Shown piece by piece: positions 51,401 to 60,741 of a stretch of 64,000 nt of DNA; position 1 is the stretch's first letter, and the number at the start of each line of letters is the position of its first letter. The notes beneath the pieces were generated by a model, which had not been told where the DNA came from, ran no database searches, and worked only from the letters and a program-made list of their open reading frames with translations. The DNA is taken from positions 1-64,000 of the forward strand of contig NZ_JAJKFT010000002.1 in assembly GCF_020966755.1 (NCBI RefSeq), given 5' to 3'. The stretch is from Blastopirellula sediminis. Its GTDB lineage: Bacteria; Planctomycetota; Planctomycetia; Pirellulales; Pirellulaceae. A program made the translations under genes and the position numbers.

Positions 51401-54400
51401 AAACTTCCTCCGGTCGTCGGCGTGAACTGGAAGGTCGTCAGATTGACGCCAGAACCGGTGAACGCGGGTACCGTGACGCCGTCTTGGAAGACTTCGTAAC
51501 GATAGGTAAGCGTCTCCGGAGGATCGGCCAGATCGGTGGCGCTGCCGATGACGTTGATCGGTTGGTTGGGAATGCGAACAAGAGGAGTCGAGTAGAGGCT
51601 CGCCTTCGGCGGGGCGTTTACTACCGTGACCGTCGCCGGAGCGACGCGGAAGTTCCCTTCGTCGTCGGTCATGCGGAGCGCGATGGTATGTACGCCGCGA
51701 GCGTTCAAGCCGAGCGTCGCCAAGGTCGCCGCCGAGATCGTCGGCGTAGCCCCGGTCGCGTCATCGTATTGACCATCCCCGTCGAGATCCCAGGCGTAGC
51801 TGACGACGTTGGCCTCGGCGACGGAAGCTGCGAGCGTTAAATCGCTTTCCTCATTGATCACGTACGGTCCGCCCGCTTCCGAGACGAAGAGGTACCGCTG
51901 GGCGTAGATGCCATAGCCGCTGCCGTCCTGCAGATTGCTTTGCCAGGCGATCACGAACCGTCCGTCGACGCTCATCGTCGCAGTGTGAGCAAGTTGCTGA
52001 TCTTCCGTAGTGGTATTGACGCGGAACTCCGGGCCCTCGGGCGTGCCGTCCGCGAGGTACCGCTGGGCGTAAATGCCATACTCGCTGCCGTCCTGCAGAT
52101 TGCTTTCCCAGGCGATGACGAATCGACCGTCGCCGCTCATTACCGCCGTGGGGTTGGCTTGAGTGTTCTCCGTCGTGGAGTTGACGCGGAACTCCGGTCC
52201 GTCGGGCGTGCCGTCGGCCAGGTACCGCTGGGCGTAAATGCCATAGTTGCTGCCGTCCTGCAGAGCGCTATCCCAAGCGATGACAAATCGTCCGTCGCCG
52301 TCAATCGCCACGGTAGGGTTAGATTGAACGCTTTCCGTAGTCGTATTGACGCGGAATTCTGGTCCGTCGGGGACGCCATTGGCAAGGTACCGCTGGGCGT
52401 AGATCCCCGTGCCGCTGCCGTCCTGCAAATTGCTTGTCCAGGCGATGACGAACCGGCCGTTGGCGCTCATCGCCAGTGTGGCGTACAGTTGACTCTCTGC
52501 CGTGGTGGTATTGACGCGGAACTCCGTGCCCTCGGGGGTTCCGTCGGCCAAGTACCGTTGGGCGAAGACGCCCTGGTTGTCGCCAGATCCGTTACCCCAC
52601 CAGGCGATGGCAAACCGCCCGTCGGGCGTTATGGCGGCCGTAGGGCTGAGTTGCGGTCCAGCCGTGGTGGAATTGACGCGGAACTCGGGGCCGTCGGCCG
52701 TACCGTCGGCCAGGTACCGCTGGGCGTAGATGCCAAAATCGCTGCCGTCCTGCTGGTTGCTTTGCCAGGCGATGACAAACCGGCCGTCGGCGCTCATCGC
52801 GACCGTGGGAGCTTCCTGGTAGATTGCCGTGGGAGAGCCGACGCGGAATTCCTGACCGTCGGGGGCGCCATCGGCCAGGAACCGCTGGGCGTAAATGCCG
52901 AAGTCATTGTCTGGGCCGTTGCCGTACCAAACGACAATGTAATTGCCAACTGCGTCCATCGCGATGACGGGGGACCGTTGCTCGCCGATCGTGGTCGTGT
53001 TGACCCGCGTTTCCGGCCCAACCGCGGCGACGCCATTGACGAAGATTGTTTGACGGACCTGACTGCTCGCGCCTTCTTGATCGCTGACGGTGAGTACGAC
53101 CTCGTAACTTCCTCCGCTCGTCGGCGTGAATTGGAAGTTGGTCAGGTTGACCCCCGAGTCGGTGAAGGAGGGGACGTCGGCGCCATCTGCGAAGATCTCG
53201 TACAGGTAAGTGAGCGTTTCCGGCGGATCGGCCACGTCAGTGGCGCTGGCGACAATGTCGATCGCCTGGTTCGCAACGCGATCCGGCGAAATCGCATCGA
53301 TGCTCGGCGTTGGCGGCGCGTTTACCACCGTGACCGTCGTCGGAGCGACGTGGAAGTTCCCTTCGTCGTCGGTCATGCGGAGCGCGATGGTATGGACTCC
53401 GCGAGCGCTCAGGCCGAGCGTCGCCAAGGTTTCCGCCGAGATCGTCGGCGTGGCCCCAGTCGCGTCATCGTATTGACCGTCGCCGTCGAGGTCCCAGGCG
53501 TAGCTGACGACGTTGGCGTCTGCGACGGAAGCTGCGAGCGCTAAATCGCCTTCCTCGTCGATCACGTACGGTCCGCCCGCTTCTGAAACGAAAGTATACC
53601 GCTGGGCGTAGATGTCCCAAAAACTGCCGCCTTGCAAATAGCTTTCCCAGGCGATGGCGAACCGGCCGTCGGCGCCAATCGCCACACTGGGCGATTCCTG
53701 ATTGTCTGCCGTGGTGGTGTTCACGCGAAACTCCGGGCCGTCGGGCGTTCCGTCGGCCAGGTACCGCTGAGCGTAGACGCCAAACGCGCTGCCGTCCTGC
53801 AGTACGCTTTCCCAGGCGATGACGAACCGACCGCCGGCGTTCATCGCTGCCGTGGGTTGGACTTGATCGTTTGCGATGGTGGAATTAACGCGGAATTCGG
53901 GACCATCGGCCGTGCCGTCGGCCAAGTACCGCTGGGCGTAAACGCCCCAGCCGCTGCCGTCCTGCAAATTGCTGGTCCAGGTGATAACGAATCGGCCGTC
54001 CATACCGATCGCCACACTGGGCAAGGCCTGATTGTCTGCCGTGGTGGTGTTCACGCGGAACTCTGGCCCTTCGACAGTACCGTCGGCTTGGTACCGCTGG
54101 GCGTAAATGCCCAATTCGCTACCGTCCTGTCGATAGCTCTGCCAGGCAATAACGAACCTTCCGTCGGCGCTCATCGCGAGAGTGGATTCCTGTTGGTTGT
54201 TCTCCGTCGTAGAATTGACGCGGAACTCGGGGCCATCGGGCGTACCGTCGGGCCGGTACCGCTGACCGAAAATACCATCGCGGCTGCCGTCTTGGTTGCT
54301 ACTCTGCCAACAGATGACGAACCGGCCGTCGGCAGCCATTGCCGTAGCAGCAGCCGTTTGCCCTCCTGTCGTAGTGGAATTGACGCGGAACTCGGGACCG

Positions 54401-57400
54401 TCTGGCGTGCCGTCAGCCAGATACCGCTGGGCGTAGATGTCGTAGCCACTGCCATCGGTACGTTCCCAGGCAATGACAAACCGGCCGTCGGCAGTCATTG
54501 CCGCCGCAGGAAACCCCATAGCGCCTTCCGTGCTGGAATTGACGCGGAACTCCGGGCCAATCGGGGCGCCGTCGGCCAGGTACCGCTGGGCGTAGATGCC
54601 GTAGTCATAGTTGCTGCCGTCTTGTAGATAGCTCTGCCAAACGACCACGTAATTGCCAACTGCGTCCATCGCGATGACAGGGGACCGTTGGTCGCCGAGG
54701 GTGGTCGTATTGACCAGCGTTTCCGGCCCAACCGTCGTGACGCCATTGACGAAGATCGTTTGACGGACCTGGCTGCTCGCGCCTTCTTGATCGCTGACGG
54801 TGAGCACGACTTCGTAGTTTCCTCCGGTCGTCGGGGTGAACTGGAAGGTCGTCAGGTTGACCCCCGAGTCGGTGAAGGAGGGGACGTCGGCGCCATCGGC
54901 GAAGATTTCGTACAGGTAAGTGAGCGTTTCCGACGGATCGGCCACATCAGTGGCGCTGGCGACGATGTCGATCGCCTGATTCGCAACGCGATCCGGCGAA
55001 ATCGCATCGATGCTCGGCGTCGGCGGCGCGTTCACCACCGTGACCGTCGTCGGAGCGACGCGGAAGTTCCCTTCGTCATCGGTCATGCGGAGCGCGATTG
55101 TATGGACTCCGCGAGTGCTCAGGCCGAGCGTCGCCAAGGTTTCCGCCGAGATCGTCGGCGTGGCCCCAGTCGCGTCATCGTATTGGCCGTCCCCGTCGAG
55201 GTCCCATGCGTAGCTAACGACGTTGGCCTCTTTGACGGAGGCCTCGAGTGCTAAATCGCTGCCGTCTGCGATGACGTAAGGCCCGCCTGCTTCCGAGACG
55301 AAGAGGTACTGCTGGGCGAAGATGCCATAGCCGCTGCCGTCCTGCAGATTGCTCTGCCAGGCGATGACGAATCGACCGTCGATACCCATGGTCGCCGTGG
55401 GAGCAAGTTGCTGGTCTTCCGTAGTGGAGTTGACGAGGAACTCGGAGCCGTCAGGCGTGCCGTCGGCTTGATACCGCTGGGCGTAGACGCCATAGCCGCT
55501 GCCGTCCTGAAGATAGCTGCGCCAGGCGATGACGAACTGACCGTCGGCGCTCATCGCCGTTGCGGGAGCAATTTGCTGGTCTTCCGTCGTGGAATTGACG
55601 AGGAACTCCGGTCCGTCGGGCGTGCCGTCGTCCAGGTACCGCTGGGCGTAGACGCCATAGCCGCTGCCGTCTTGTTGATAGCTATGCCAGGCGATGACGA
55701 ATCGGCCGTCAGCGCTCATCGCCGCCCTAGGGAAAGCTTGCGTGTCGCCGGTGGTGGAATTGACGCGGAACTCGGCGCCGTCGGGCGTGCCGTCGTCCAG
55801 GTACCGCTGAGCGTAGATGCCCCAGCCGCTACCGTCCTGTAAAAAGCTCTGCCAGGCGATGACGAACCGGCCGTCGGCGCTCATCGCCAGTGTGGCGTAC
55901 TGTTGACTCTCTGCCGTGGTGGTATTGACGCGGAACTCCGGTCCGTCAGGCATACCATTCGCCAGGTACCGCTGGGCGTAGATGCCATTGTTGTCCCCTG
56001 GTCCGTTGCCGATCCAGGTGATGACGAACCGCCCGTCGGCAGTTATTGCCGCCGCAGCGGAGAGTTGTTGGGCGTCCGTCGTGGAATTGACGCGGAACTC
56101 AGAGCCCTCGGGCGTGCCATCCGCTTGGTACCTCTGGGCGTAAATTCCCCAGCCGCTACCATCCTGCAGATCGCTCTGCCAGGCGACGACGAATCGGCCG
56201 TCGGCGTTCATCGCGACCGTGGCGAACTGTTGATTGTTTGCAGGGGTGGCATTGACGCGGAACTCAGGGCCATTCGGTGCGCCGTCGGCCAAGTAACGCT
56301 GGGCGTAGACGCCGATGTTATTGTCTGGGCCGGCGCCATGCCAAACGACAACGTAATTGCCAACTGCATCCATCGCGATGACGGGGGACTGTTGGCCGCC
56401 GAGCGTGGTCGCGTTGACCCGCGTTTCCGGCCCAACCGCTGCGACGCCATTGACGAAGATCGTTTTGCGAACCTGACTGCTCCCGCCTTCTTGATCGCTG
56501 ACGGTGATTACGAGTTCGTAGTTTCCTCCGGCGGTCGGCGTGAATGCGAACGTGGTCAGGTTGACCCCAGAGCCGGTGAAGGAGGGGACATCGGCGCCGT
56601 CTGCGAAGATCTCGTAGAGGTAGGTCAGCGTCTCCGGCGAATCGGCCAGATCAACTGCGCTGGCGACAATGTCGATCGCCTGGTTCGCAACGCGAACCGG
56701 CGAAATCGAATCGATGCTCAGTGTCGTCGGTGGCGCGTTCACCACAGTGACCGTCGTCGGCGCGACGTGGAAGTTCCCTTCGTCGTCGGTCATGCCGAGT
56801 TCGATTGTATGGACTCCGCGAGCGTTCAGCCCGAGCGTCTCCAAGGTCGCCGCCGAGATCGTCGGCGTGGCCCCAGTCGCGTCATCGTATTGGCCGTCCC
56901 CGTCGAGGTCCCAAGCATAGCTGACGATACTTGCGTCTACCGTAGACGCTTCAAGCGTTAAATCACTTCCTTCTTCAATCACGTAAGGCCCGCCCGCTTC
57001 CGAGACGACGACGTACCGTTGGGCGTAAATGCCATGGTAGCTTCCATCCTGCTCAAGGCTCTGCCAGGCGATGACGAATTGTCCAGCGGCGCTGATCGCC
57101 ACCGTCGGGTCGTATTGGTGGTCTATCGTCGTGGAATTAACGCGGAACTCGGCGCCTTCTAGCGTGCCATCGGCCCGGTACCGCTGGGCGTAGACGCCAA
57201 AGCCGCTGCCGTCCTGCGAATTGCTATCCCAGGCGATGACGAACTGACCGTCGGCGTCGATCGCCGCTGTGGCGCGGCCTTGACCGTTGACTGTGTTGGA
57301 ATTCACGAGGAATTCTTCACCGTTGGGCGTGCCGTCAGCAAGGTACCGCTGGGCAAAAACGCCGTCGGAGTCTCCAGGGCCATTGCCATGCCAGACGATG

Positions 57401-60063
57401 AGGAACTGGCCGTCGCCGGTCATCACTGCCGTTGGGGCAACTTGACTGCTTGCCGTGGTGGAATTGACGCGGAACTCGGGTCCGGCTGGCGTACCGTCAG
57501 CCAGGAACCGCTGGGCGTAGATGCCGTAGCCGCTACCGTCCTGCAGATTGCTCTGCCAGGCGATGACGAAGCGTCCGTCGGCGCTCATCGACGCCGTGGG
57601 AAACTGTTGATCGTATTCCGTGGCGGAGTTGACGCGGAACTCCGAGCCATTTGGCGTGCCGTCGGCCAGGTATCTCTGAGCAAATATGCCAGGGTAGTCG
57701 CCAGGTCCGTTGCCATGCCAGGCGATAACGAACTGACCGTCGGCTCCAATGGCCGCCGTGGGGGCGTATTGAGTGTATTCCGTTGTCGAATTTACCAGAA
57801 ACTCTGGTCCGTCAAGCGCGCCATTGGCTAGGTAACGCTGGGCGAAGATGCCCCCATCGCTGCCGTCTTGCCGATCGCTTAACCAGGCGATGACGAACCG
57901 ACCGTTGGCGTTCATCGCGACCGTGGCGAGCTCTTGGATGTTGGCCGTGTGGGCATTGACTCGGAACTCAGCGCCATTAGGCGTGCCGTCGGCTAGATAC
58001 CGCTGGGCGTAGATGCCGGAGTTATCATCTGGGCCGTTGCCGTACCAAACGACCACGTAATTGCCAACTGCATCCATCGCGATGACGGGGGACAGTTGGT
58101 CGCCGAGCGTGGTCGTGTTGACCCGCGCTTCCGGCCCAACCGCGGCGACGCCATTGACGAAGATCGTTTTGCGTACTTGACTGCTGCCGCCTTCTTGATC
58201 GCTGACGGTCAGTACGATTTCGTAGTTTCCTCCGCTCGTCGGCGTGAACTGGAAGTTCGTTAGGTTGACCCCAGAACCGGTGAAGGCGGGGGCGTCGGCG
58301 CCATCTGCGAAGATCTCGTACAGGTAGGTGAGCGTCTCCGGCGGATCGGCCACATCAGTGGCGCTGGCGACAATGTCGATCGCCTGGTTCGCAACGCGAA
58401 CCGGCGAAATCGAATTGATGCTCAGCGTCGGCGGGGCGTTCACCACCGTGACCGTCGTCGCAGCAGCGCGAAAGTTTCCTTCATCATCGGTCATGCCGAG
58501 CGAGATTAAGTATTCCCCACGAGCAGCCAAGCCGAGCGCCGCTAAGGTAGCCGCCGAGATCGTCGGAGTCGCGCCGCTCGCATCGTCGTACTGACCGTCC
58601 CCGTCGAGGTCCCACGCATAGCTGACGATACTAGCGTCCGCGGTGGAAGCGTCGAGCGTCAAATCGCTCCCTTCGGCGATCACGTAGGGGCCGCCTGTCT
58701 CGGGAGAGAAGAGATACCGCTGAGCGTAGACGTCATAGCCGCTGCCGTCTAATGGATTGCTGGGCCAAGCGATGGCGAAGCGACCATCGGCGCTCATCGC
58801 AACCGACGGAGCGGTTTGAAGTCCTTCGGTGGTGGAGTTAACGCGAAACTCGTCGCCGACGGGCGTTCCATCGGCCTCGTACAGCTGGGCGTAGACGCCC
58901 CAACTGCTACCGTCCTGTACAAGGCTTTGCCAAGCGATGACGAAGCGGCCGGCGGCGCCGATCGCCAAGTTGGGAAGAGACTGATCATTTGCGGTGGTCG
59001 AATTGACGAGGAACTCGGGGCCATCAGGGGTGCCATCGGCCAGGTATCGCTGGGCGTAGACGCCATAGCCGCTGCCGTCCTGCACATTGCTGGTCCAGGC
59101 GATGACGAATCGCCCGTCGGCGCCCATTGCCACCGTGGGGCTTGTTTGATCGTTTGCGGTGGTGGAATTGACGAGGAACTCCGATCCGTCGGGCGTACCG
59201 TCCGCCACATACCGCTGGGCGAAGATGCCGTATCCGCTACCATCCTGCAAGTTACTTGACCAACTTATAATGAACCGTCCGTCTGCCCCCATCGCCGCCT
59301 TGGGCGCGGTTTGACTGCTGTCTGTGGTGGAGTTGACGAGGAACTCGTCATCGACAGGGGCGCCATCGGCGGAGAAGCGTTGAGCATGGATGCCGCGGGA
59401 GTCCCCCTGGCCATTGCCATACCAGGCGATGACAAACCGGCCGTCTGCGCTGATCGCCACCGCGGGCAAGGCTTGACTGCCATCCGTGGTGGAGTTGACT
59501 TGGAACTCCGAGCCGTCGGGAGTGCCATCTGCCAAGTATCGTTGGGCATAGACGCCGTTCCCGCCCCCATCCTGCAGATTGCTCGTCCAAGCGATAACGA
59601 ACCGGCCGTCGGCGGTCATCGCTATCGTCGGTTGCTGTTGATGGTCCTCGGTGGTGGAGTTAACGCGGAACTCTGGGCCGTCGGGGGCGCCATCAGCCAT
59701 GTACCGTTGGGCGTAAATTCCATACCCGCTGCCGTCCTGCAGATTGCTCTGCCAAACGACGACGTAGTTGCCAATCGCATCCATCGCGATGACCGGGGCC
59801 GTTTGGTCGCTTTCCGTGGTCGTGTTGACCAAGTATTCGCTCCCCACGGTGGAGACGAATTCAGCGTCGATCAGGATCGGATCGACCGTCAGCATTGCCC
59901 GGAGTTCCAATTGCTCGAAAGCAGGCGAAGTGCGACGCGACGTCAGGGAGTTGCGAAGTCTAAGCGGACGAGGATTCAGGGACATATAGGGGATGCCGCG
60001 GTGAAGCTGACTCGAAGAGGGAGGTTGGCTAGAAGATCGGGATCCATTCGACCCAAAGGACAT
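48466..60063 (-). CDS. Giant surface protein with six seven-repeat propeller modules
   Basis: Up to 3,865 residues. ATG 60063 opens the longest frame; ATG 59985 (MSLNPRPLRLRNSL) gives a leader more typical of LEPR-xLL proteins, and neither has a clear ribosome site. The leader motif is FEQLELRAML. Six modules of about 568 residues follow. Each has seven 55-residue repeats with the pattern EFRVNSTT..Q..P..AM, DGRFVIAW and YAQRYLADGTP, then a PKD-like domain (GGPYVI, YAWDLDGDGQYDD) and an Ig-like domain (VANQAIDIVASATD, FQFTPTSGG). The last module leads to a cohesin-like domain, two dockerin-like calcium loops (DIDDDNTVTLVDLAYLI and [17 protein letters not shown]) and an acidic C-terminal tail shared with the 23376 gene. 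It is probably a secreted, calcium-binding structural or adhesive protein. Confidence 0.93.
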   Translation of the reverse strand: MSFGSNGSRSSSQPPSSSQLHRGIPYMSLNPRPLRLRNSLTSRRTSPAFEQLELRAMLTVDPILIDAEFVSTVGSEYLVNTTTESDQTAPVIAMDAIGNYVVVWQSNLQDGSGYGIYAQRYMADGAPDGPEFRVNSTTEDHQQQPTIAMTADGRFVIAWTSNLQDGGGNGVYAQRYLADGTPDGSEFQVNSTTDGSQALPAVAISADGRFVIAWYGNGQGDSRGIHAQRFSADGAPVDDEFLVNSTTDSSQTAPKAAMGADGRFIISWSSNLQDGSGYGIFAQRYVADGTPDGSEFLVNSTTANDQTSPTVAMGADGRFVIAWTSNVQDGSGYGVYAQRYLADGTPDGPEFLVNSTTANDQSLPNLAIGAAGRFVIAWQSLVQDGSSWGVYAQLYEADGTPVGDEFRVNSTTEGLQTAPSVAMSADGRFAIAWPSNPLDGSGYDVYAQRYLFSPETGGPYVIAEGSDLTLDASTADASIVSYAWDLDGDGQYDDASGATPTISAATLAALGLAARGEYLISLGMTDDEGNFRAAATTVTVVNAPPTLSINSISPVRVANQAIDIVASATDVADPPETLTYLYEIFADGADAPAFTGSGVNLTNFQFTPTSGGNYEIVLTVSDQEGGSSQVRKTIFVNGVAAVGPEARVNTTTLGDQLSPVIAMDAVGNYVVVWYGNGPDDNSGIYAQRYLADGTPNGAEFRVNAHTANIQELATVAMNANGRFVIAWLSDRQDGSDGGIFAQRYLANGALDGPEFLVNSTTEYTQYAPTAAIGADGQFVIAWHGNGPGDYPGIFAQRYLADGTPNGSEFRVNSATEYDQQFPTASMSADGRFVIAWQSNLQDGSGYGIYAQRFLADGTPAGPEFRVNSTTASSQVAPTAVMTGDGQFLIVWHGNGPGDSDGVFAQRYLADGTPNGEEFLVNSNTVNGQGRATAAIDADGQFVIAWDSNSQDGSGFGVYAQRYRADGTLEGAEFRVNSTTIDHQYDPTVAISAAGQFVIAWQSLEQDGSYHGIYAQRYVVVSEAGGPYVIEEGSDLTLEASTVDASIVSYAWDLDGDGQYDDATGATPTISAATLETLGLNARGVHTIELGMTDDEGNFHVAPTTVTVVNAPPTTLSIDSISPVRVANQAIDIVASAVDLADSPETLTYLYEIFADGADVPSFTGSGVNLTTFAFTPTAGGNYELVITVSDQEGGSSQVRKTIFVNGVAAVGPETRVNATTLGGQQSPVIAMDAVGNYVVVWHGAGPDNNIGVYAQRYLADGAPNGPEFRVNATPANNQQFATVAMNADGRFVVAWQSDLQDGSGWGIYAQRYQADGTPEGSEFRVNSTTDAQQLSAAAAITADGRFVITWIGNGPGDNNGIYAQRYLANGMPDGPEFRVNTTTAESQQYATLAMSADGRFVIAWQSFLQDGSGWGIYAQRYLDDGTPDGAEFRVNSTTGDTQAFPRAAMSADGRFVIAWHSYQQDGSGYGVYAQRYLDDGTPDGPEFLVNSTTEDQQIAPATAMSADGQFVIAWRSYLQDGSGYGVYAQRYQADGTPDGSEFLVNSTTEDQQLAPTATMGIDGRFVIAWQSNLQDGSGYGIFAQQYLFVSEAGGPYVIADGSDLALEASVKEANVVSYAWDLDGDGQYDDATGATPTISAETLATLGLSTRGVHTIALRMTDDEGNFRVAPTTVTVVNAPPTPSIDAISPDRVANQAIDIVASATDVADPSETLTYLYEIFADGADVPSFTDSGVNLTTFQFTPTTGGNYEVVLTVSDQEGASSQVRQTIFVNGVTTVGPETLVNTTTLGDQRSPVIAMDAVGNYVVVWQSYLQDGSNYDYGIYAQRYLADGAPIGPEFRVNSSTEGAMGFPAAAMTADGRFVIAWERTDGSGYDIYAQRYLADGTPDGPEFRVNSTTTGGQTAAATAMAADGRFVICWQSSNQDGSRDGIFGQRYRPDGTPDGPEFRVNSTTENNQQESTLAMSADGRFVIAWQSYRQDGSELGIYAQRYQADGTVEGPEFRVNTTTADNQALPSVAIGMDGRFVITWTSNLQDGSGWGVYAQRYLADGTADGPEFRVNSTIANDQVQPTAAMNAGGRFVIAWESVLQDGSAFGVYAQRYLADGTPDGPEFRVNTTTADNQESPSVAIGADGRFAIAWESYLQGGSFWDIYAQRYTFVSEAGGPYVIDEEGDLALAASVADANVVSYAWDLDGDGQYDDATGATPTISAETLATLGLSARGVHTIALRMTDDEGNFHVAPTTVTVVNAPPTPSIDAISPDRVANQAIDIVASATDVADPPETLTYLYEIFADGADVPSFTDSGVNLTNFQFTPTSGGSYEVVLTVSDQEGASSQVRQTIFVNGVAAVGPETRVNTTTIGEQRSPVIAMDAVGNYIVVWYGNGPDNDFGIYAQRFLADGAPDGQEFRVGSPTAIYQEAPTVAMSADGRFVIAWQSNQQDGSDFGIYAQRYLADGTADGPEFRVNSTTAGPQLSPTAAITPDGRFAIAWWGNGSGDNQGVFAQRYLADGTPEGTEFRVNTTTAESQLYATLAMSANGRFVIAWTSNLQDGSGTGIYAQRYLANGVPDGPEFRVNTTTESVQSNPTVAIDGDGRFVIAWDSALQDGSNYGIYAQRYLADGTPDGPEFRVNSTTENTQANPTAVMSGDGRFVIAWESNLQDGSEYGIYAQRYLADGTPEGPEFRVNTTTEDQQLAHTATMSVDGRFVIAWQSNLQDGSGYGIYAQRYLFVSEAGGPYVINEESDLTLAASVAEANVVSYAWDLDGDGQYDDATGATPTISAATLATLGLNARGVHTIALRMTDDEGNFRVAPATVTVVNAPPKASLYSTPLVRIPNQPINVIGSATDLADPPETLTYRYEVFQDGVTVPAFTGSGVNLTTFQFTPTTGGSFHIVLTVTDQEGGSSQARKTIFVDGVTTEGPEVRVNTTTTDEQTNPVIATNAVGDYVVVWNSNLQDGSGTGIYAQRYLSDGTPNGPEFRVNSTTANNQQLPTVAMSADGRFVIAWQSDSQDGSGDGIYAQRYLADGTPDGPEFRVNTTTENHQGAATVAMSADGQFVIAWSSNQQDGSFLGVYAQRYLANGTPNGTEFRVNSTTSGGQSSPTAAIDADGRFVIAWQSDHVDGSNDVFAQRYRVDGTPDGPEFRVNFTTENEQQFPSVAMNADRFVIAWQSNSQDGSSGGIYAQRYLADGTPDGPEFQVNSTTEDHQANPTVAISVDGRFVITWQSNLQDGSGYGVYAQRYDVDGTPDGEEFRVNSTTASNQYLPSAAVSAEGKFVIAWSTYSLESSSYEIDSQLFHFFPKAGGPYAIDEGADLTLDASTAGANVVSYEWDLDGDGQYDDASGVAPTISAASLASFGLGSAGVYEIVLKYANDQGVIRYAAAILTVQNVPPMIAADVSSVIISPGAMATATGTYSDPGGNLLAFSASVGNIVDNLDGTWSWSLADAQLSDSQLVEITVDDGNGGISQATFQLNVLPQADAFITISDTPATTDASGEAATLPSDLESIHEWQKFTVNVWIRYDEQYVDDLTGVSLKLDYNSEWFDLHSFTPSSGVGQLSVVDTGDALEVTAGQLVAGDVGRTAYFLIGSFRFQPNSAGGLPNDVVGAYPEAVADLQFALADVELMFVNAANLPAELNASPTTQMRVVPFDIDDDNTVTLVDLAYLIRQIGDNVNFTPAAYRFDFDQDGVVSLVDLAYFIRNVGINSNDGNSVRLPPLPQTQPLSAPLESESISLATNTILPGASSTPLLEGEMILPQQTLPAPHFFAANVDAAFGNLDSPNDWPTSQAESQEDEPIVQTLTDAQDPRRFSYVPDWVLHESAIIDILDGTTRQWHEEMEEEAGPPFHQLLRGPNYQPCQTTRTRPSIPRRP
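50156..59860 (-). repeat. Six 1.70-kb modules containing forty-two 165-bp repeats
   Basis: The PKD-like landmark recurs at about 58680, 56979, 55272, 53561, 51858 and 50156, spacing 1,701-1,711 bases. Counting the translated repeats gives seven per module in every module. The repeats are all in frame and vary mostly at surface-type positions. Confidence 0.93.
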
Positions 60064-60741
60064 CGAGCTTGGATTATGGGAACATTTTGACCAAAATGCC
60101 CCAATCGGGGGTTATGCGTTGGCTCTTATTGCTGGTGTGATAGTAACCAGCTTTTTTTGTTTGATCAACGGTTTTCAATATGTCTCTGTCGCTAAGAGCG
60201 ACATTTTGCGGATCAACGGCGACGTTTGCGGCGCTTTGGGGGCGAGGAGCCAGGGAACAGATGAGAGGAACAGCGGCTCTACGAGATATGCAAAGTCACA
60301 ATGCAGACGAATGCGTTCTTGCTGCCCGCTTGTTCACGAGCGACGAGAAAGAGGGCGGATTGGTTTCGGGCGCGTTCGCCGATAACGCTCGTGATGGCCC
60401 TTAATCGGGAGTGCGGCGATCAGTGGTGGAGCTATCGGACCACTTGGTTGAAGTGGCCTTACTTTCTCTGCTCTTAAGGAAGCGATACGCCTTTTCCGTA
60501 GATTCCGGTGGAGTTTGCTGCGCGTTTACTCGTTTAAGAACTGATTGGGAGAGTAGTTGGGTTCATTTCTCGCCATCAAGGTTTCCATATGATTCTCATC
60601 GATCAAAATTTCGTTTGAGACGTTGCCTATCGGAGGTTTTTGATGCAAACTACTTCGAGCTGATCAGCGACCCCTTCTAATAGGCGTTTCGCAGTCGGGA
60701 AGGGGCGACATGGTTATGCCTCTTGTTGCGAAAGTTAGCGC
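60064..60741. other. Divergent intergenic region, no gene seen
   Basis: It lies between the start of the giant - strand gene and the + strand kinase and should contain both promoters. Open frames here lack ribosome sites and recognisable proteins. It includes a fragment of the dispersed repeat. Confidence 0.5.
60571..60612 (+). repeat. Fragment of the dispersed repeat, copy 3
   Basis: CGCCATCAAGGTTTCCATAT followed by GATTCTCATCGATCAAAA matches the end of block B (1681-1720) and parts of 23008-23150. Block A and its terminator are missing. Confidence 0.65.

Noticed and set aside
51940-53544. A 534-residue open frame on the + strand
   Set aside because: It is antisense to the 165-bp repeats of the giant gene, and the same repeat effect keeps it open.
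50156-59860. Regular direct repeats that could suggest a CRISPR or satellite array
   Set aside because: The repeat length is 165 bases, in frame throughout, with conserved protein pattern and no spacer structure. It is coding sequence.
60119-60385. An 88-residue + strand frame with a hydrophobic start
   Set aside because: There is no ribosome site and the rest is Arg/Cys-rich and unlike the neighbouring proteins. It probably arises by chance in the intergenic region.
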